The position numbers were made by a program, and so were the translations under genes. Shown in pieces: positions 60,031 to 64,000 of a stretch of DNA of 64,000 nucleotides (position 1 is the stretch's first letter; each line of letters begins with the position of its first letter). The stretch comes from Bryoerythrophyllum caledonicum (taxonomy: Eukaryota > Streptophyta > Bryopsida > Pottiales > Pottiaceae): assembly GCA_963971425.1 (NCBI GenBank), contig OZ020516.1, positions 34,398,199 through 34,462,198 on the forward strand. Reading direction: 5' to 3'. The notes below the pieces were generated by a model that made no database searches, was not told the origin of the DNA, and saw only the letters and a list, made by a program, of their open reading frames with translations.

Positions 60031-60591
60031 ATTGGACAAATAAGCTTGAAGCACAAGGTTTGAACTTGCATATTTCCCACTTTGAAAGGTGAGCTCTCTC
60101 ACAAACATGTTGATGCCATGTTAATTTTCATTTCATTTACTAATTTCTTTGGGCTTTGAGTGTGGTGTGCACACTGGAGGAGCAAACTTTGTGCGTAGAG
60201 GGAACTTTTGTGAACAAGGTAAACTTCCCTAACTCAGTTTCATTGCTGAATTAGAAATAGGCAACTCAACACACAAAAAAGACACCAAATAATATGTTCA
60301 GAATGTCAAATTCAAACAATGTTTAGTGTTCATACATGATGGGAGACATCAACTACTGAGTGATATCAAAACTACTACAACTGAAACTGTGAGTGTAGTC
60401 TGTAGTGTGACACAGAATCGGTGAGTGCCAAATCAGCACACAAATCCAAACCCTAGCCGCCGCCACGAAGAACACAAACCCTAAACTAAAAACCCTAGCT
60501 GCCACGTTCCCATGAGATCCTAAACGATCCCATACACTAGAAGTGTGCGCACGCACACCCCCAGCTGCTCGTGCTCCTCCATCTAGCAAAT

Positions 60592-60744
60592 CTCAAGGCC
60601 GAAAACCCAAAAAAGGAGCTTCATGAGTATGTTGGTGCGATGACGAAGCTGGAGCAGGCGGTTGAGCGCGACGAGAAGGAGAAGCGATGTGTGGAGAAGC
60701 AGCAAGAAGAGGCGCGACGCGCGACAAGGATTCAGAAAGGTTAA
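60592..60744 (+). pseudogene. Short charged coiled-coil fragment, family unknown
   Basis: An open stretch of about 50 codons ends at TAA 60742-60744 and reads ELHEYVGAMTKLEQAVERDE then KEKRCVEKQQEEARRATRIQ. The alternating charge and high GC against an AT-rich background suggest a remnant of a real coding exon, perhaps from a transposon protein with a C-terminal helix. No homologue is recognised. AAACCCTA telobox-like words lie upstream (60450-60500), as in many plant 5' leaders. Confidence 0.35.
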
Positions 60745-60878
60745 GACTAGTTCTTAGGAGAGATTTAAGGTGTTAATTTTTTTTTAAAGTAAAGTTGCCT
60801 TAGGCGCGGCCAGACGCAGCTCCCTCCCGGCGCATCCAGGCACAGACGCGGCCTCCCTGCCGGCACAGCCAGGCCAGG

Positions 60879-61078
60879 NNNNNNNNNNNNNNNNNNNNNN
60901 NNNNNNNNNNNNNNNNNNNNNNNNNNNNNNNNNNNNNNNNNNNNNNNNNNNNNNNNNNNNNNNNNNNNNNNNNNNNNNNNNNNNNNNNNNNNNNNNNNNN
61001 NNNNNNNNNNNNNNNNNNNNNNNNNNNNNNNNNNNNNNNNNNNNNNNNNNNNNNNNNNNNNNNNNNNNNNNNNNNNNN
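60879..61078. other. Assembly gap, 200 N
   Basis: Exactly 200 unknown bases, probably a placeholder length. It lies next to GC-rich GCCAGGCCAGG repeats. Confidence 1.
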
Positions 61079-61221
61079 CACCCAACGATGCAAAGGGTTG
61101 ATATCCTTTGTTGATACCCTCAATTCCAAAACCCTAACCTAAAACCCTAAATTGTCATTATGGTTGATAACCGGTTATGGTATCCAGGAACTCATACCCT
61201 GCTGGTTATACCCTCGATATT

Positions 61222-62010
61222 GATACCCTAAGGAACTTGGTCCTTTAATGATGTAGAGAATATCTCAACCAAAAATCGTTAAAAATGCTTGTATTAGTGC
61301 ATTTAGCAAGGAAGAAAAACTAAAGTTTTTTTTGTACTTTCAACCGTAGGATCTCAATCCTTACTTATTAAATAATATACTCACAAGATTTCAGAAAGTT
61401 TTACCGCACGGATTTTAAGATTATAATGTTTGAAGTTGAGAAAAGGCTCATTTTCTTCCCTGCGTTTACTGGATCAGCAGTCTTTGACTTCAATTGGTGT
61501 CCAATATTTGCACTATAAACGGTCTCAATTAATCACCATAATGCTAACCATGATGTTAGTTTCCTATATACCAATTTTGAGAGGTAGACAAGAAGTGTAG
61601 CATATTCAAAATAATTGTGCAATGAGTGGAGGTTCAAAAATTCACAATTCACGTTATATTTTTTTGTGAACTCGAAATTGTTTGAAATGAGAATCCAAAT
61701 GGTCAATAAGAAGGTTTACATCACATAATGCCGTAGAAAAAATCAAAAGTGAATCATACAAAGATCTCAAAGTTTTATGTGGAAAGGTAGAAGATTTTTG
61801 GGTACCTTGGCCGAAAATTTGTAACAATGTGTGAAAATAATTGACTTGGATTGATATGCTATTTCACCAAAGAACTAACAACATGCTTATCATGATGGTA
61901 TTGGATGTAGATCTTATGTAGTGCAAAAGTTTTTAGAGGTAGACAAGGGGTGTAGCATATTCAAAAAAATTGTGCAATGAGTTGAGGTTCAAAAATTCTT
62001 ATTCCATACT
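61222..62010 (-). mobile_element. F1 element copy 8 (inverted, rearranged)
   Basis: It starts ACCCTAAGGAACTTGGTCCT, close to the F1 end. It continues with the inverse of the F1 interior (AGTGGAGGTTCAAAAATT; CCGCACGGATT; CCTGCGTTTACTGGATCAGC). The right part repeats a GTGTAGCATATTCAAAA...GAGGTTCAAAAATTC segment (about 61600-61645 and again 61950-62000), so it is internally duplicated. The right terminus is lost. It is nested in the 3.2 kb element. Confidence 0.7.
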
Positions 62011-62702
62011 AATAGTGACTATGGTTTTGTAATGATATACAGGTTTTTTTAGTGTTGCGTTATGGCACCACCAAATATTGCGTCAGAAGATGAGCTCTGA
62101 GCCGTTGGAGCTATATACTATAGTAGAGCATGCACGTAGTTTAGGTGGCAAGTACGTTAGTATAATGCAGTTTAAGATGTGTCTTTCGTTCGGTGGGTGG
62201 TATATATTTATATATTGGGTGGTCCATATGATATGTTTGATTTTAGAATCCCTCAGCAATAGTGTGGAATTGCTTGATTATGTATGTTTTTGCATTATAA
62301 AATACAGTGAGGTACTTTACATTGTCTTAGGAAATTGCTTATATATTTTTGTATCTCTTACACATTGTATTTGTAGTGCAACACTCTAAAATCCTATAAT
62401 AACTCAAAACACATTTATAATCGCTTTGGATACATGATTATAATTTTGTAGCAAGATTTGCAAACTAGATAAGAAATCATATATTTTCTAAAAAAAGGTA
62501 GCGAATGTAAAAAATATATTACTTATATGAACATGAAGATGCCAATGTTTGACACGACAAACACCAAAAATTTGTGACAAAAAACATACTAAACTCTTGC
62601 CAAATTTTGATTTTTTAAAAAGTTATGAGCAAATAACTTGCGGCTTTCTACCCGCAACCAGTGCACTTGGCTAAGTGCATAATTGCTTAATCGCGTGTTA
62701 CG

Positions 62703-63126
62703 GGTTTTGGCTTCTAATGAGCGTCTTCAAATTGAAGAACAAACTTGATTTATAGTGACGGATAAAATGGTTTCAATCCTCTACTAGAATATTTCAAACA
62801 CACCTTATGTGTCAAGTTGTAATGAAATTACAAGTCAACCTCTAACAAAACTTGTTCAAATCCTATTTGTCAACAAAGTATGGAAAAGTTGTCACGTGAT
62901 AAGGTTTGTGCATGGAATAAAAGTTGTGCATGCAAGACAAGTGCATTCGAAACGTTATTGACCCTATATTTTTGACAACTTCATCACCAACAATAAATAC
63001 TCCTTATGACATTCTGAAGACTTGCATACCAAATTAGTTGCTTTGTTTTTACTAATACACACTCTTTGTTGTTTCTTCTCACTAGTATACACTTGTTATT
63101 GTTTATCCTCTTTGTTGTTCATTAGC
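62703..63126. other. Intergenic, upstream of the Tc1-like transposase
   Basis: No terminal repeat of the Tc1-like element could be identified here. Confidence 0.4.
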
Positions 63127-64000
63127 ATGAGAAAAACTCCAATTGATAAGGAGAATGTGCTCATTCACTGGCTATCAGATGGACTTAGCGTGCGCAGGGC
63201 TGCCCAACAAGGTGACGTTAGTGTTGCAACGACGAGTTGGATAACAAAGAAGAAGTTGCCACAGTGCGTTGCTTGTCATGCTGATCACCCCGCACTTCTA
63301 TCACACATTGTCAAACAAAATATTTTTGGGAATATCACATGTGGCAATTTTGATAGGATTGTTGATGTTGTAGCAGCTTAGCTCAAGATGCCAATATTGT
63401 AGTTAGTGCGTATGGACTTTGCCAATATCCACAAGGATTCGACGGTGACGGATTGGAGGAGGGTAGTATGGTCGAAGGAGACGAAGATCAATCGTCTTGG
63501 TTCATGTCGACGGTCTTGGTGTTCAAAATGGCAAGAAGAGGGACTATCAAATTGCACTACTCAAGCCACAATAAAACATAGTGGTGGTTTGTTCATGACA
63601 TGAGGTTGCATAATTTCTCAAGGGGTAGGCCACCTCACTAAGATTGTAGGAAAGATAGAGGCAGACTTGTACTTTAAGGTTCTACGTAGCAAACTCATGC
63701 TCTCCCTTGATTGATACAATTTGGGTGTTGAGCATGTCATATTCCAGCAATACAATGACCTGAAACACACGTCCCAAAAGGCAACTTAGGCATGCTTAGA
63801 AGTACTTGACTTGCAAGTAATGAAATGTCCAACACAATCTCCAGACCTGAACACAATAGAACATTCGTCGGACCATCTCAAATGTCGTTTAAATGCATAC
63901 TTGAATCATTTGAGTGGGATGTTGGAATTGTGGGATAGGGTGGACAAGGAGCGGATCAACATCATTATAGAAGTGATCCTCACTCTTATAAATAGCATGC
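63127..64000 (+). pseudogene. Tc1-like (DD34E-type) transposase, inactivated, cut by the window edge
   Basis: The protein starts MRKTPIDKENVLIHWLSDGL with a helix-turn-helix-like segment (LSVRRAAQQGDVSVATTSWI). After stops and shifts near 63380, 63405 and 63600 it continues with DFANIHKDSTVTDWRRVVWS, KETKINRLGSCRR, TIKHSGGLFMT, WGC/GCIISQGVGHL, VIFQQYNDLKHTSQKA, QVMKCPTQSPDLNTIEHSSD and MLELWDRVDKERINIIIEVI. This is the Tc1 order: first Asp strand, GGG-x-x-M-x-WG block, second Asp, and SPDLN-x-IE with the final catalytic residue. The first Asp (expected SDET) is Lys and the second (expected QDND) is Tyr, so catalysis is lost. The C-terminus lies just beyond base 64000. Confidence 0.88.

Larger units (their letters stand above)
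59513..62702. mobile_element. 3.2 kb element with 36-bp terminal inverted repeats
   Basis: CGGAACACGCAATTAAGCAA followed by TTATGCACTTAGCCAA (59513-59548) is mirrored at 62667-62702 with two mismatches. The 3190 bp between hold an F1 copy, a heptamer microsatellite, a short coding-like fragment and the 200-bp assembly gap. No transposase is visible, though the gap may hide coding sequence. No clear target duplication flanks it, so the superfamily is unknown. Confidence 0.7.

Overview
This window is nuclear DNA from a green land plant. A plant-type S6 kinase, a Dof zinc-finger transcription factor (a family known only from the green lineage), GT-AG introns and plant-style retroelements all point that way. 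I cannot fix the species. The small-intron kinase, the AT-rich gene-poor sequence and the mix of transposons, including a Tc1-like one of the kind I associate with fungi, would suit a bryophyte or other seed-free plant, but that is a low-confidence guess.

Only two host genes are convincing. At 151-1605 (+) lie the last five exons of a ribosomal protein S6 kinase (AGC kinase, TOR pathway), cut by the left window edge. At 39406-40317 (+) lies a complete, intronless 303-residue Dof transcription factor with a GC-rich leader.

The rest is a transposon graveyard with several layers of nesting. Positions 2.2-16.7 kb hold short inverted-repeat elements: copies of a ~0.9 kb family with TTAA-CCCC ends (here F1), a TAGTGTA-rich family (F2), two TWA-flanked MITEs of the GAGCATCYSC type, and a fold-back element. 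From 18.3 to 23.3 kb (-) a degenerate retroelement-like gene is split by a 3.4 kb inverted-repeat element flanked by a perfect 9-bp duplication. From 24.1 to 25.9 kb there is a pyrimidine-rich minisatellite ending in about 183 uninterrupted TTC units. A full-length but dead LINE (26.4-30.8 kb, -) and a 5'-truncated LINE (31.6-34.1 kb, +) follow. After the Dof gene come more F1/F2 copies, then a degenerate Ty3/gypsy pol (47.1-51.4 kb, -), an oddly C-depleted GT-rich block (51.5-52.4 kb), a gag-like gene with a spliced leader, a candidate primer-binding site and a putative long LTR (52.5-57.4 kb, -), a Helitron N-terminal fragment (57.7-58.2 kb, -), a 3.2 kb inverted-repeat element containing an F1 copy and a 200-bp assembly gap (59.5-62.7 kb), and a dead Tc1-like transposase running off the right edge.

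The least explained structures are: the F1 family with piggyBac-like TTAA/CCC ends; its repeated side-by-side arrangement with F2, at one place amplified into an exact 80-bp four-copy tandem array across the junction; and the strand-asymmetric GT-rich block. No pathway links the two host genes, and most of the DNA is decaying mobile sequence.
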